Shown in pieces: positions 36,774 to 45,069 of a stretch of 64,000 nucleotides of DNA. The notes under the pieces were generated by a model. That model saw only the letters and a program-made list of their open reading frames with translations. It did not search any database and was not told where the DNA came from. The position numbers were made by a program, and so were the translations under genes. Numbering within the stretch: the first letter of the stretch is position 1; the number at the start of each line of letters is the position of its first letter. This stretch comes from Nitratireductor mangrovi (GTDB taxonomy: Bacteria; Pseudomonadota; Alphaproteobacteria; Rhizobiales; Rhizobiaceae), in the NCBI RefSeq assembly GCF_007922615.2, contig NZ_CP042301.2, positions 682,001-746,000 of the forward strand, in the 5' to 3' direction.

Positions 36774-37490
36774 TCAGGGGGTGAACCGCGCGAGGTGTTC
36801 CAGGTCGGTCGGAACCGCCGTCACGGGTTCCTGCCGCTCGGGCGAAAACAGCCGCTGTTCGGCGCTGGCGTCGGCCGGATCGCTGAAAGCGGTTCGGCCT
36901 TCGCTCATCCGCGCCTTGCCGGTCGCCACCAGTTCCAGTCCGAGCGGGTAGAGCTTGTGTTCGGCGAGCAGCACGCGGGTGGCGAGCGAATTGGCGTCGT
37001 CGCCTGCAAGCACAGGCACCGCCGCCTGCGCGATGATCGGCCCTTCGTCCGTCTTCTCGGTGACGAAATGCACCGTGCAGCCATGGATGCGGACGCCGGC
37101 GTCGAGCGCGCGCTGATGCGTGTCGAGGCCGGGGAAGGCGGGCAGCAGCGACGGGTGAATATTGATCATCCGGCCCTGCCATTGGGCGACGAAATCCGGT
37201 GTCAGCAGGCGCATGTAGCCTGCGAGGCAGATGATGTCTGGCGCGTGCGCGGCGAGGGCTTCCGACAGTGCGGCCTCGTGCGCCTGCCGGTCGGCATGGC
37301 CGCGATGCGGAACGGCGATGGCCTCGACGCCGCGGCGCGACGCCAGCCCGAGCCCGGCGGCATCTTCGCGGTTGGAGATCACGGCGACGATCTCGGCCGG
37401 AAAGGAGGGTTCGGAGGCCGCGCCGAGCAGAGCTTCCATGTTGGAGCCGCGCCCGGAAATCAGTACGGCGACGCGCTTCCTCGTGCTCAT
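36774..37490 (-). CDS. purN: Phosphoribosylglycinamide formyltransferase PurN
   Basis: A 238-residue enzyme that formylates GAR with 10-formyltetrahydrofolate in de novo purine synthesis. It has the substrate loop [13 protein letters not shown], the catalytic [13 protein letters not shown] segment (Asn-His) and [17 protein letters not shown] with the catalytic Asp. It is about 20 residues longer than the classical enzyme through a C-terminal tail. Its ATG overlaps the purM stop, which fits a purM-purN operon. Confidence 0.95.
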   Translation of the reverse strand: MSTRKRVAVLISGRGSNMEALLGAASEPSFPAEIVAVISNREDAAGLGLASRRGVEAIAVPHRGHADRQAHEAALSEALAAHAPDIICLAGYMRLLTPDFVAQWQGRMINIHPSLLPAFPGLDTHQRALDAGVRIHGCTVHFVTEKTDEGPIIAQAAVPVLAGDDANSLATRVLLAEHKLYPLGLELVATGKARMSEGRTAFSDPADASAEQRLFSPERQEPVTAVPTDLEHLARFTP

Positions 37491-38551
37491 AGCTCGATCG
37501 ACCCGCGATAGATGACGCCGGCGTCGCGGCGCGGCACGATGCGGCCGATCGAGGTGACGTGCTCGCCGGCCTGGTTGAGCACGGCGGCGACCTGCGCCGC
37601 CTGGCCGGCGGCCACGACGGCGATCATGCCGATCCCGCAATTGAAGGTGCGCAGCATCTCCTGGTCGGCGACGCCGCCGGCCTTCTGCAGCCAGCCGAAG
37701 ACCGGCGGTGCGTCGATGGCGTCGAGATCGAGCTCGGCTGACCAGTCGTGGGTCAGCACGCGCGGAATGTTGTCGGGAAAGCCGCCGCCGGTGATATGCG
37801 CCAGCGCCTTGATGCCGTGCGTGCCGCGCACCGCGCCGAGCAGCGATTTGACATAGATCCGTGTCGGTTCCAGCAGCGCCTGCGCAAGGGTCCGGTCCTC
37901 GGCGAACGGAGCCTTGTCGGTCCAGTCGAGGCCGGTCTTTGCCACGATGCGGCGGACCAACGAAAACCCGTTCGAGTGCACGCCGGACGATGCCAGCCCG
38001 AGGATGACGTCGCCCTCGGCGATGTCGTCGGTCGGCAGCAACTGGCCGCGCTCGGCCGCCCCGACGGCGAAGCCGGCAAGGTCGTAGTCGTTCTCGCCAT
38101 ACATGCCGGGCATTTCCGCCGTCTCGCCGCCGATCAGCGCGCAGCCGGCCTCGCGGCAGCCGGTAGCGATCCCCGCCACGATCGCCGCGCCCTGATCCGG
38201 ATCGAGCCGGCCGGTCGCCATATAGTCCAGGAAGAACAGCGGCTCCGCGCCCTGCACGACCAGGTCGTTGACGCACATGGCGACGAGGTCGATGCCGACC
38301 GTGTCGTGAATGCCGGCCTCGATCGCCACCTTGAGCTTGGTGCCGACGCCGTCATTGGCCGCCACCAGGATCGGGTCGGAAAAGCCGGCCGCCTTGAGGT
38401 CGAACAGCCCGCCGAAGCCGCCGATCTCGCTGTCGGCGCCGGGCCGGCGCGTCGCCCGCACCAGCGGCTTGATCTTTTCGACCATGGCATTGCCGGCGTC
38501 TATGTCGACACCGGCCTCGGCATAGGTGAGACCGTTCTTGCCCTGGCTCAT
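37487..38551 (-). CDS. purM: Phosphoribosylformylglycinamidine cyclo-ligase PurM
   Basis: A 354-residue ATP-dependent enzyme that closes the imidazole ring of AIR in purine synthesis. Typical segments are the start [34 protein letters not shown], the [16 protein letters not shown] loop and [16 protein letters not shown]. The ATG at 38551 gives the family N-terminus. It heads the purM-purN pair and is divergent from the phosphatidyltransferase gene across 199 bases. Confidence 0.96.
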   Translation of the reverse strand: MSQGKNGLTYAEAGVDIDAGNAMVEKIKPLVRATRRPGADSEIGGFGGLFDLKAAGFSDPILVAANDGVGTKLKVAIEAGIHDTVGIDLVAMCVNDLVVQGAEPLFFLDYMATGRLDPDQGAAIVAGIATGCREAGCALIGGETAEMPGMYGENDYDLAGFAVGAAERGQLLPTDDIAEGDVILGLASSGVHSNGFSLVRRIVAKTGLDWTDKAPFAEDRTLAQALLEPTRIYVKSLLGAVRGTHGIKALAHITGGGFPDNIPRVLTHDWSAELDLDAIDAPPVFGWLQKAGGVADQEMLRTFNCGIGMIAVVAAGQAAQVAAVLNQAGEHVTSIGRIVPRRDAGVIYRGSIEL

Positions 38552-38750
38552 GGCGGTTTCCGTTGCTGCGGCCTGCTGGCGGCTCTTCGCATGAAGGGGA
38601 TCGCGCTGCAAGGCGCATGCGACGGCCTGTGGATGGTGCCCGGGCGGAGCCACTGGCCCAAGCGGAGCCGCTGCAGGCGTCTTGCAGGTGAACGAGAAAG
38701 CCGCCATCTATGCGAAAAAAAGAGCCGCGGCGCGGCCTGGAGAAACGCCT

Positions 38751-39308
38751 TTGACGATCCCCAATATCATCACCATCCTGCGCTTCTTCCTGGTGCCGGC
38801 GGTCGTCTTCGCGCTGCTCACCGGCGAAATGGGCTGGGCGCTGGCCGGCTTTCTGGTCGCCGGCATTTCCGACGGCGTCGACGGTTTCATCGCGCGGCAT
38901 TTCGACCAGCGTTCCGAACTCGGCGCCTATCTCGACCCGATGGCCGACAAGCTGTTGCTGGTCTCCGTCTTCGTCGTGCTCGGCTTCATGGGCGAACTGC
39001 CGCTGTGGCTGGTGATCGCGGCGGTGTCGCGCGACGCGCTGATCGTGGCGGCGGTGCTCCTGTCCACCATCATGGGCAATCCCGTCGAGGTGAAGCCGCT
39101 CTTCGTCTCCAAGGCCAATACCGCGGTCCAGATCGTACTGGCCGCGCTGGTGCTGGCCGAACTCGCCTTCGCCCTGCACTTCGGACCTGCCCGCTGGGTT
39201 CTGGTGATCGTCTCCGGGCTCTTGACCGCGGCTTCCGCCGCGGCCTATCTCGTGGCCTGGCTCAGGCACATGAACGGTTATGGCGAGAGCACGTCCAACA
39301 AAGACTGA
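38751..39308 (+). CDS. CDP-alcohol phosphatidyltransferase family protein
   Basis: A 185-residue membrane enzyme with the CDP-alcohol phosphotransferase signature in DGVDGFIARHF and LGAYLDPMADK (about 42-70) and five or so hydrophobic segments. It is a paralogue of pgsA (27198-27779), so it may make another phospholipid, such as cardiolipin in a CDP-diacylglycerol-dependent reaction, but the sequence does not decide this. The TTG start at 38751 is supported by GGAGAAA eight bases upstream and by the conserved LTIPNIITILRF start. The 3' end overlaps the next gene by 29 bases. Confidence 0.87.
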   Translation: MTIPNIITILRFFLVPAVVFALLTGEMGWALAGFLVAGISDGVDGFIARHFDQRSELGAYLDPMADKLLLVSVFVVLGFMGELPLWLVIAAVSRDALIVAAVLLSTIMGNPVEVKPLFVSKANTAVQIVLAALVLAELAFALHFGPARWVLVIVSGLLTAASAAAYLVAWLRHMNGYGESTSNKD

Positions 39309-40419
39309 CAGCGACGCCGGCGACGAGGCCTACCGCCTTGCCGCGGCTTCTTTCCGCCGCCAGGTGATCTTCTGGCTGCTCGCCGCGGCTTTGCTCGTCG
39401 TCTTCCTCCTGGTCTTCTCCTCGATCCTGCTGCCCTTCGTGGCCGGCATGGTGCTCGCCTATTTCCTCGATCCGGTCGCCGACCGGCTGGAGAGCTACGG
39501 CCTGTCGCGGCTTGCGGCGACAATCGTGATCCTGATCGGCTTCGTGCTCGCCTTCGTGCTGGCGCTGATGGTCATCGTGCCGATCCTTGCCACCCAGCTC
39601 GCCGGCTTCGCGGCCAAGCTGCCGGAATACCTGTCGCAGCTGCAGTCCCTGGTGACCAATTTCGATCCGGCCTGGCTCGAACGCACGCTGGGCGTCGATT
39701 CGCAGGAATTGCGCGAGGCGCTGTCGGCGCTGATCTCGCAGGGCGCGAGCTTCCTCACCGGCCTGTTCCAGTCGCTGTGGTCGTCGGGGCTGGCCCTGAT
39801 CAACATCGCCGGGCTGCTGGTCGTGACGCCGGTCGTCGCCTTCTACATGCTGCTTGACTGGGACCGCATGGTCGAAAAGGTCGACAGCTGGGTGCCGCGC
39901 GAGCATGTCGACACGGTTCGCCAGATCGCGACCGACATCAACACCGCCACCGCCGGCTTCCTGCGCGGGCAGGGCACGCTGTGCCTGATCCTCGGCGTCA
40001 TCTATGCGGTCGGCCTGACCCTGGTCGGGCTCAATTTCGGCTTGCTGATCGGGTTGATCGCCGGGCTGATCAGCTTCATTCCCTATATCGGCTCGCTGGT
40101 CGGGCTGGCCCTGTCGCTCGGCGTCGCCTTCGTCCAGTTCTGGCCCGACTGGGTGATGATCGTCGCCGTCGCGGTGATCTTCTTCGGTGGCCAGTTCATC
40201 GAGGGCAACATCCTGCAGCCCAAGCTGGTCGGCAAGAGTGTCGGCCTGCACCCGGTCTGGCTGATGTTCGCTCTGTTCGCCTTCGGCTCGCTGTTCGGCT
40301 TCGTCGGCCTCCTGATCGCGGTGCCGGCCGCTGCCGCGGTCGCGGTTCTGGTGCGCTTCGCCATCGCCCGCTATCTCGCCTCGCCGGTCTACAAGGGCCA
40401 TCACTCCGGCGGCGATTGA
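39280..40419 (+). CDS. AI-2E/PerM-family membrane transporter
   Basis: A 379-residue inner-membrane protein of the AI-2 exporter (PerM/YdiK) family with about eight membrane segments: two close N-terminal ones (about 29-66), one at 75-100, a long soluble loop with amphipathic helices, and a C-terminal bundle that contains the family stretch GLISFIPYIGSLVG and FIEGNILQPKLVGKSVGLHP. The transported compound is unknown. It overlaps the phosphatidyltransferase gene by 29 bases and is followed at 11 bases by hdaA. Confidence 0.9.
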   Translation: MARARPTKTDSDAGDEAYRLAAASFRRQVIFWLLAAALLVVFLLVFSSILLPFVAGMVLAYFLDPVADRLESYGLSRLAATIVILIGFVLAFVLALMVIVPILATQLAGFAAKLPEYLSQLQSLVTNFDPAWLERTLGVDSQELREALSALISQGASFLTGLFQSLWSSGLALINIAGLLVVTPVVAFYMLLDWDRMVEKVDSWVPREHVDTVRQIATDINTATAGFLRGQGTLCLILGVIYAVGLTLVGLNFGLLIGLIAGLISFIPYIGSLVGLALSLGVAFVQFWPDWVMIVAVAVIFFGGQFIEGNILQPKLVGKSVGLHPVWLMFALFAFGSLFGFVGLLIAVPAAAAVAVLVRFAIARYLASPVYKGHHSGGD

Positions 40420-40430
40420 GGCGGCGGCCC

Positions 40431-41135
40431 GTGAACCCCTCGCACCAGGAGCGGCCGCGGCAACTGCCGCTCGAACTCGGTCACGAGCCCGAATTCTCGC
40501 GCGACCATCTGGTGGTTTCGGCGGCCAATGCCGAGGCGGCCGCCCTTGTCGACCGCTGGCCCGAATGGGCCGCCCCGGTCGCCATCCTCGCGGGGCCGAC
40601 CGGCTCGGGAAAATCGCATCTTGCCCGTATCTGGGCCTACCGGGCAGAAGCCGTCTTCGTCGCGCCGGGCGACATCGCCTCGACCGGCCCGGACGCCGGC
40701 GAACGCCCGGTCGTGGTGGACGGCGTCGCGCCCGGCGGTTTCGACGAGACCGCGCTCTTCCACCTGATCAACCAGGTCCGCGCCGCCGGCTCCAGCCTGC
40801 TCCTGACCTCGCGCCATTTTCCTGCCGCCTGGGGCGTGAGCCTGGCCGACCTGCAATCGCGGCTGCGCGCCGCCACCCTGGTCGAGATCCGCGAGCCCGA
40901 CGACATGCTCCTCGCCGGGGTCATCACCAAGCTCTTCGCCGACCGTCAGGTCGAGATCGAGCGCCATGTCGTGCAATATCTGATCGCGCGCATCGAGCGT
41001 TCGCTGTCGACGGCCAACGGTGTCGTCGAGCGGCTCGACCGGGCGGCGATGGAGGAGAAGTCGCGCATCACCCGCGCCCTGGCGGCCAGGATCGTCAATG
41101 CGCTCGACGAGGGCCAGGGATCGCTGGATTTCTAG
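40431..41135 (+). CDS. hdaA: HdaA, DnaA-related regulator of replication initiation
   Basis: A 234-residue AAA+ protein like the central domain of DnaA, without its DNA-binding C-terminus. It has the N-terminal clamp-binding-like QLPLELGH, a Walker A in LAGPTGSGKSHLARIWA, a degenerate Walker B (PVVVDGVAP) and the late RIERSLSTANGVVERLDRAA. Alphaproteobacterial HdaA works with the sliding clamp to switch off DnaA-ATP after initiation. The GTG start follows directly on the PerM gene. The order PerM-hdaA is conserved in related bacteria. Confidence 0.9.
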   Translation: MNPSHQERPRQLPLELGHEPEFSRDHLVVSAANAEAAALVDRWPEWAAPVAILAGPTGSGKSHLARIWAYRAEAVFVAPGDIASTGPDAGERPVVVDGVAPGGFDETALFHLINQVRAAGSSLLLTSRHFPAAWGVSLADLQSRLRAATLVEIREPDDMLLAGVITKLFADRQVEIERHVVQYLIARIERSLSTANGVVERLDRAAMEEKSRITRALAARIVNALDEGQGSLDF

Positions 41136-41231
41136 GTATTTTCCGGGATTTTCGCCGAAAGCCCGCGAAAAATCCGTGGCAAATCGACCGGAACTTCGCG
41201 GCGGATACGCTCGAATCCCATGCGAAAAAAA

Positions 41232-41308
41232 TGGTCGGAGTGGCAGGATTCGAACCTGCGACCCCCTGATCCCAAATCAGGTGCGCTACCAGGCTGCGCT
41301 ACACTCCG
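41232..41308 (-). tRNA. tRNA-Pro (anticodon TGG)
   Basis: A 77-base cloverleaf on the minus strand with encoded CCA. The acceptor arms CGGAGTG and CACTCCG pair fully, the D arm contains TAGCGCAGCCTGGTAGCGCA, and the anticodon stem CCTGA/TCAGG encloses TTTGGGA with anticodon TGG at positions 34-36. The T arm has GGTTCGAATCC. Confidence 0.97.
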
Positions 41309-41433
41309 GCGGGCGAGGCGTCGATACACAGGTTCGGCTCGGGCCGCAACCGCTTTCGCGCCCGCACTTGGCAACCGCCGCGATTCTGGATAGTGCAGTG
41401 CCAACGGTCCCACAACGACGAGGAACGCCAGCC

Positions 41434-41739
41434 ATGTCTGCCCGCATCTACAGCCCGGCCAAGACCGCCATGCAGTCCGGCAAGGCCAAGACCGGCCGCT
41501 GGCTGCTCGAGTTCGAGCCGGAGAAGCCGCGCAAGATCGACCCCCTTATGGGCTACACGTCCTCGGGCGACATGAGAAGCCAGATCAAGCTCTCCTTCGA
41601 GACCCGCGAGGAGGCCATCGCCTACGCCAGGAAGGAAGGGCTGGCCTACCGCGTCGAGGAGCCGAAGGAGCCGCGCCGGCGGCAGATGTCCTATGCGGAG
41701 AATTTCCGCTATGACCGCAAGATGCCGTGGACGCACTGA
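41434..41739 (+). CDS. NDUFS4-like complex I accessory subunit
   Basis: A 101-residue protein of the ETC complex I conserved-region family, homologous to mitochondrial NDUFS4 (18 kDa). Family traits are the start ARIYSPAKTAMQSGKAKTGRW, the DPLMGYTSSGDMRSQIKLSF stretch, which matches the mitochondrial D-P-L-M-G-W/Y-T-S-S signature, and the C-terminal NFRYDRKMPWTH. It is soluble and should sit on the peripheral arm of NADH dehydrogenase. It lies between two tRNA genes, away from any nuo genes. The ATG at 41434 follows GAGGAACG. Confidence 0.92.
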   Translation: MSARIYSPAKTAMQSGKAKTGRWLLEFEPEKPRKIDPLMGYTSSGDMRSQIKLSFETREEAIAYARKEGLAYRVEEPKEPRRRQMSYAENFRYDRKMPWTH

Positions 41740-41779
41740 GGCCTTGAAGTCTGTTCCGGGCCGTGCCGGCCCGCGTGAC

Positions 41780-41856
41780 GGTCCCGTAGCTCAGCTGGAT
41801 AGAGCACCGGCCTTCTAAGCCGATGGTCGCAGGTTCGAATCCTGCCGGGATCGCCA
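41780..41856 (+). tRNA. tRNA-Arg (anticodon TCT)
   Basis: A 77-base cloverleaf with encoded CCA. The acceptor arms GGTCCCG and CGGGATC pair with one G-T, the D arm holds GCTCAGCTGGATAGAGC, and the anticodon loop CTTCTAA gives anticodon TCT. The T arm has GGTTCGAATCC. The pair at positions 27/43 is a C-A mismatch. The genes just downstream have a different composition from the rest of the window. Confidence 0.96.
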
Positions 41857-42059
41857 GTTCTTCAATAGGTTATGCGAGTTTCCTCTTTCGTTTAGGGGGA
41901 CCCTTCGGCCAGTGGGGGCCTCGATTGGGTTCTCGAGAAGGGCGTAAAGTGGGTGCGAACGGCTTTCTCAGCTGCCCTTATACTCGATCCATGTAGTCGC
42001 TTCCCTTGTGCGGACAGCAAGGATATCCCATGTAGAGAGGGATAATCTGGTGGCTGACG

Positions 42060-42332
42060 ATGTTTGAATCTTCGGTCGAATTCTTTGCGGTGGCGTTGGC
42101 TTTTGTCGCTTCGGCTATCGTAGCGCTGTTGAGGGCCGTTCAAAGGCTTCCTTTTGTTGCCGCTCTTCGCGGCAGAACGCTGATCCTCACCCTTGTCTTC
42201 TTTCTTGTGTCGAATACGGTCGTTTCCGTCGCCGCAGACTTGGAATTCCATGGAGTTCTGATGATCTCGTTCGCGATATTTGCCGTCGCCTGTTTGGCGC
42301 TTGAGGTGTTGCAACTGACCCGAACTGTTTGA
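42060..42332 (+). CDS. Unrecognised small membrane protein
   Basis: A 90-residue hydrophobic protein I do not recognise. Three membrane segments are likely: about 7-27 (FFAVALAFVASAIVALL), 39-58 (RTLILTLVFFLVSNTVVSV) and 66-87 (VLMISFAIFAVACLALEVL). The coding region is visibly less GC-rich than its neighbours, which hints at recent arrival. It lies 203 bases after tRNA-Arg and overlaps the start of the next gene, so the two are probably co-expressed. Confidence 0.6.
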   Translation: MFESSVEFFAVALAFVASAIVALLRAVQRLPFVAALRGRTLILTLVFFLVSNTVVSVAADLEFHGVLMISFAIFAVACLALEVLQLTRTV

Positions 42333-42853
42333 TCCGTGCGAAGGGAGCGTCCATCCTGACTACTGCCATCTTTTCGATATTCGCTTTAGTGCTGTCGGCT
42401 TTTGTAGCGTATATCGCACTGTTTGCGGGTGGCGTCAGGAAATACGGGTTCAGATACCCGAGGCAGGCAGTGCCCTTGGTAATACAACAAGTCCTATCCC
42501 GCCGATTGGCAGGCGAAGACATCCTATTTACGGGAAAGAACTTCAACAACGTATTCGCCATCGACATCCAAGACAGCACGGCAAAGAGCCTGCAGTTTCG
42601 CTTTTTCGAGTCGCCGGAGCGGGTTCCTGACGAGGACGTATCGAGACTGTGTCAGGACTATTCTCTTCTGCGGACCGAGCAGGCGAATGGCGAGATGACC
42701 TGCAAGTCCGAGCGGCAAACGGAGATCGAGACGGTGGTCGAGATCGTGACGCGGATATATAACGACTACGAGGTCCAGGGGCGCTTCTTGCGGATGAGAC
42801 CGCCCGTTATCAAGGGTCGTCCGCTTATTGATGAGGAACGGCGACAAACTTGA
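42329..42853 (+). CDS. Unrecognised protein with one membrane segment
   Basis: A 174-residue protein I do not recognise. One hydrophobic segment (about 12-34, TAIFSIFALVLSAFVAYIALF) is followed by a soluble region of about 140 residues with mixed charge, two cysteines (RLCQDY, MTCKSE) and a predicted strand-helix pattern. The proposed TTG start (42329) overlaps the preceding stop codon, so translation may be coupled; no good ribosome-binding site is visible. Base composition is lower in GC than the window. With its partner it forms an isolated two-gene unit behind tRNA-Arg. Confidence 0.6.
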   Translation: MIRAKGASILTTAIFSIFALVLSAFVAYIALFAGGVRKYGFRYPRQAVPLVIQQVLSRRLAGEDILFTGKNFNNVFAIDIQDSTAKSLQFRFFESPERVPDEDVSRLCQDYSLLRTEQANGEMTCKSERQTEIETVVEIVTRIYNDYEVQGRFLRMRPPVIKGRPLIDEERRQT

Positions 42854-43071
42854 GACGAAGGTCAATGGGCGCATCTAGCTAGCCTGCTTCGTGCGCTCGA
42901 TTGTCAACGTGGGCTCGACAGCCGCCGAGAAAACGCACATTAGCTGCGCCCGGGTGCGTCGGTCGCCCGGGTTGTTGCCGCCATTGCCTCAGTCGAGCTC
43001 GTCCGAGCCCGCGGCCATCGTTTCGGCGACGGCCGCAAGGTTGCCCGTCAACGCTTGTCCTTTCCTGCGCG

Positions 43072-44814
43072 CTAGCTGATGAACAACGCCCTCGCCTCCA
43101 GGTCGGCGACGTTGGCCACCCCTTCGACGACGGCGATGACGTTGGAGTCCGAGGACTGCCGGATTTCGATGTCACTGCCGGTATCAACGAAGTCGTAAAA
43201 GCTTGCCAGGCCGTTGAGGACGACGAAGTCGGCATCGCTGCCGAAGATGTCGAAGTCCTTGATGATGGCCTGATTGGCGCCGATGTAGAAGTTGGTGCCG
43301 TCCTGGCCGAGATAGAAGAAATCCTGGCCGGTCCCGCCGAAAAGGTGGTCGTCGAAGGTATCGGTGCCGGCGAGGTCGGTGCCGATCAGGATGTCGTCGC
43401 CGGCACCGCCGAACAGCGTGTCCTCGCCGAAATTGCCGATCAGCATGTCGTCGTCATTGCCGCCGAAGAGGAAGTCTTCCTCGTTGCCGCCGTAGACCTT
43501 GTCGTCGCCGTCATTGCCCTCGGCGGTCATGCGGTCGCCGGAATGGTTGATGATGTCGTCACCGTCGCCGCCCTTGATATGGGAGTAGCCGAAGGTCGAG
43601 CCGGTGAGGATGTCGTTGCCGGCGTCGCCGGAAATGAAGTCGGTGCCGGAGCCGCCACTGATGGAATCGTTGCCGTCGCCACCCATCAGCACGTCCTCGC
43701 CGCCCTGGCCCTGCAGGGTGTCGTCGCCGGCGCCGCCATAAGCGGTGTCGTCGTCCGAACCGGTATCGATGCGGTCATTGCCGTCGCCGCCGAAGATGGT
43801 GTCGGAGCTGGATGCGGATGTGCCACTGTCGATCAAGATGTCGTCGCCGGCGCCGCCGAAGATACGGTCGAAGCCGTCATAACCATCGATGATGTCGTTT
43901 CCGGAACCGCCGAAGAGCGACTCGGTCGCCGTCGTGCCGGGGATCGCTTCCACGACGAAAGTGTCGCCTGAGCCCGTGAAGCGGCCCAGCAGTTCGAAGG
44001 TGCCATCGCCATCAAAATCGCCGCCGGTGTCGAAGATCAGATCCTGGAATGTAAAGCGCTCAAAGGTCAGCCGTCCGATATCGAAGTCACCGTTGCCATC
44101 TGTGGTGATGATCTCGATGCTGCCGGTATCGGAGCCGGTGTTGTCGCGTGTCAAAAAATCCGTGCTGCCATTGCCGTCGAAATCGGCGGCAAGCACGAAT
44201 TCGTTGCCTGGCGCGGTGCTGAAGCTGTCAGAGATGTTGCGCACACCGTCGGTGTAGGTGGCGATGTCGAACTGGCCCGCGGAGGCATCGAACCAGAAGC
44301 TGGAGAAGCTCCTGGAGCCGGTGCCGTCGAAGGCGGCGAGCAGCGTGTCGGCCGTATCATAGCCCGACGCGAAGCTGCTGGTGCCCGCGACCGAGGCGCC
44401 GTTCATCTGGAAGGTGAGCAGGTTGGCATTGGTGTTGATGAAGTAGATGACGTCGTCCATGCCGTCGCCGTTGAGGTCGGTTGCCGCACGGGCATCGGCG
44501 ACCGAGGAGGCGGAGGCGGAGTTGGCAATCGCTCCGGTGCTGCTCAGAAGCACCTTGTTGGTGCCGACAGCCTGATCGCGCAGATAGGGGTCGGCGCGGC
44601 CGTCACCGTCGAAATCACCGACCACGGCGACTTCGTGCTTGCTGACCGAGGGCAGGATCTCCATCGAAACGGTGGTGGCACCGTTCTGCTGCCACAGCAC
44701 CAGCGACTGATCGGCAATGTTCTGCCACAGAATGTCGCCGAAGGGCGCGCCGTTGATGTGCAGCGTCGAGGCGATCCGCCAGGTGCCGTCGGTGAAGTTG
44801 GGTGTCGTGACCAT
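43072..44814 (-). CDS. Secreted RTX/FG-GAP calcium-binding protein
   Basis: A 580-residue acidic protein. The N-terminal half (about 1-290) has FG-GAP/VCBS-like repeats with Asp-rich loops: VGDFDGDGRAD, TDLNGDGMDD, AADFDGNGSTD and GGDFDGDGTFE. From about residue 300 to 500 come many RTX nonapeptides of the GGxGxDxLx type (for example GGAGDDILI, GGDGNDRID), which bind calcium. There is no N-terminal signal peptide; RTX proteins carry a C-terminal signal for type I secretion, but no transporter is encoded nearby. The ATG at 44814 has AGGAG seven bases upstream; a GTG at 44838 would add eight residues. Confidence 0.88.
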   Translation of the reverse strand: MVTTPNFTDGTWRIASTLHINGAPFGDILWQNIADQSLVLWQQNGATTVSMEILPSVSKHEVAVVGDFDGDGRADPYLRDQAVGTNKVLLSSTGAIANSASASSVADARAATDLNGDGMDDVIYFINTNANLLTFQMNGASVAGTSSFASGYDTADTLLAAFDGTGSRSFSSFWFDASAGQFDIATYTDGVRNISDSFSTAPGNEFVLAADFDGNGSTDFLTRDNTGSDTGSIEIITTDGNGDFDIGRLTFERFTFQDLIFDTGGDFDGDGTFELLGRFTGSGDTFVVEAIPGTTATESLFGGSGNDIIDGYDGFDRIFGGAGDDILIDSGTSASSSDTIFGGDGNDRIDTGSDDDTAYGGAGDDTLQGQGGEDVLMGGDGNDSISGGSGTDFISGDAGNDILTGSTFGYSHIKGGDGDDIINHSGDRMTAEGNDGDDKVYGGNEEDFLFGGNDDDMLIGNFGEDTLFGGAGDDILIGTDLAGTDTFDDHLFGGTGQDFFYLGQDGTNFYIGANQAIIKDFDIFGSDADFVVLNGLASFYDFVDTGSDIEIRQSSDSNVIAVVEGVANVADLEARALFIS

Positions 44815-44975
44815 GATCTTCTCCTGCGTTTGATCCACGCCGGAGGCCGCCGTTGCCGCCGGCTTATTGTCAACATATCCTCAAACAGCGGGATGACGAA
44901 ACAACGCTGTGACCATCTGGCCAAGGCAGTGCCCTTGCCCATCAGACCGTGACAGACGTTGCCAATATTTCGCGC

Positions 44976-45023
44976 CGGCTGAACCCCGGGTTCATCTGTC
45001 GGCTCAACCCCGGGTTCATCTTA
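44976..45023. repeat. Tandem duplication of a 24-base unit with an internal palindrome
   Basis: Two adjacent 24-base copies (44976-44999 and 45000-45023) differ at three positions. Each contains AACCC-C-GGGTT; in the first copy the palindrome extends to GAACCCCGGGTTC. It lies in the 255-base gap between the RTX gene and the basic exported protein gene, about 160 bases upstream of the RTX start. It is not part of a convincing gene. It could be a doubled binding site. Confidence 0.8.
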
Positions 45024-45069
45024 TGAGCGACAACAACAAGCCGCCCATCAGCGACAGGCCGCGAAACGA

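Noticed and set aside
41806..41822. C-A mismatch in the anticodon stem of tRNA-Arg as a sign of a pseudogene
   Set aside because: The other stems, the T loop and the CCA end are intact, and mismatches at 27/43 occur in functional tRNAs.
41892..42314. 140-codon minus-strand frame behind tRNA-Arg
   Set aside because: It is opposite the small membrane protein gene and codes for a Lys/Arg/Gln-rich chain without structure. It cannot be fully excluded, but the plus-strand gene is more protein-like.
43072..44000. Regular repeats that might look like a CRISPR or DNA satellite
   Set aside because: They are codon-level repeats of RTX nonapeptides in an open gene with varying sequence, and there are no constant repeats with unique spacers.
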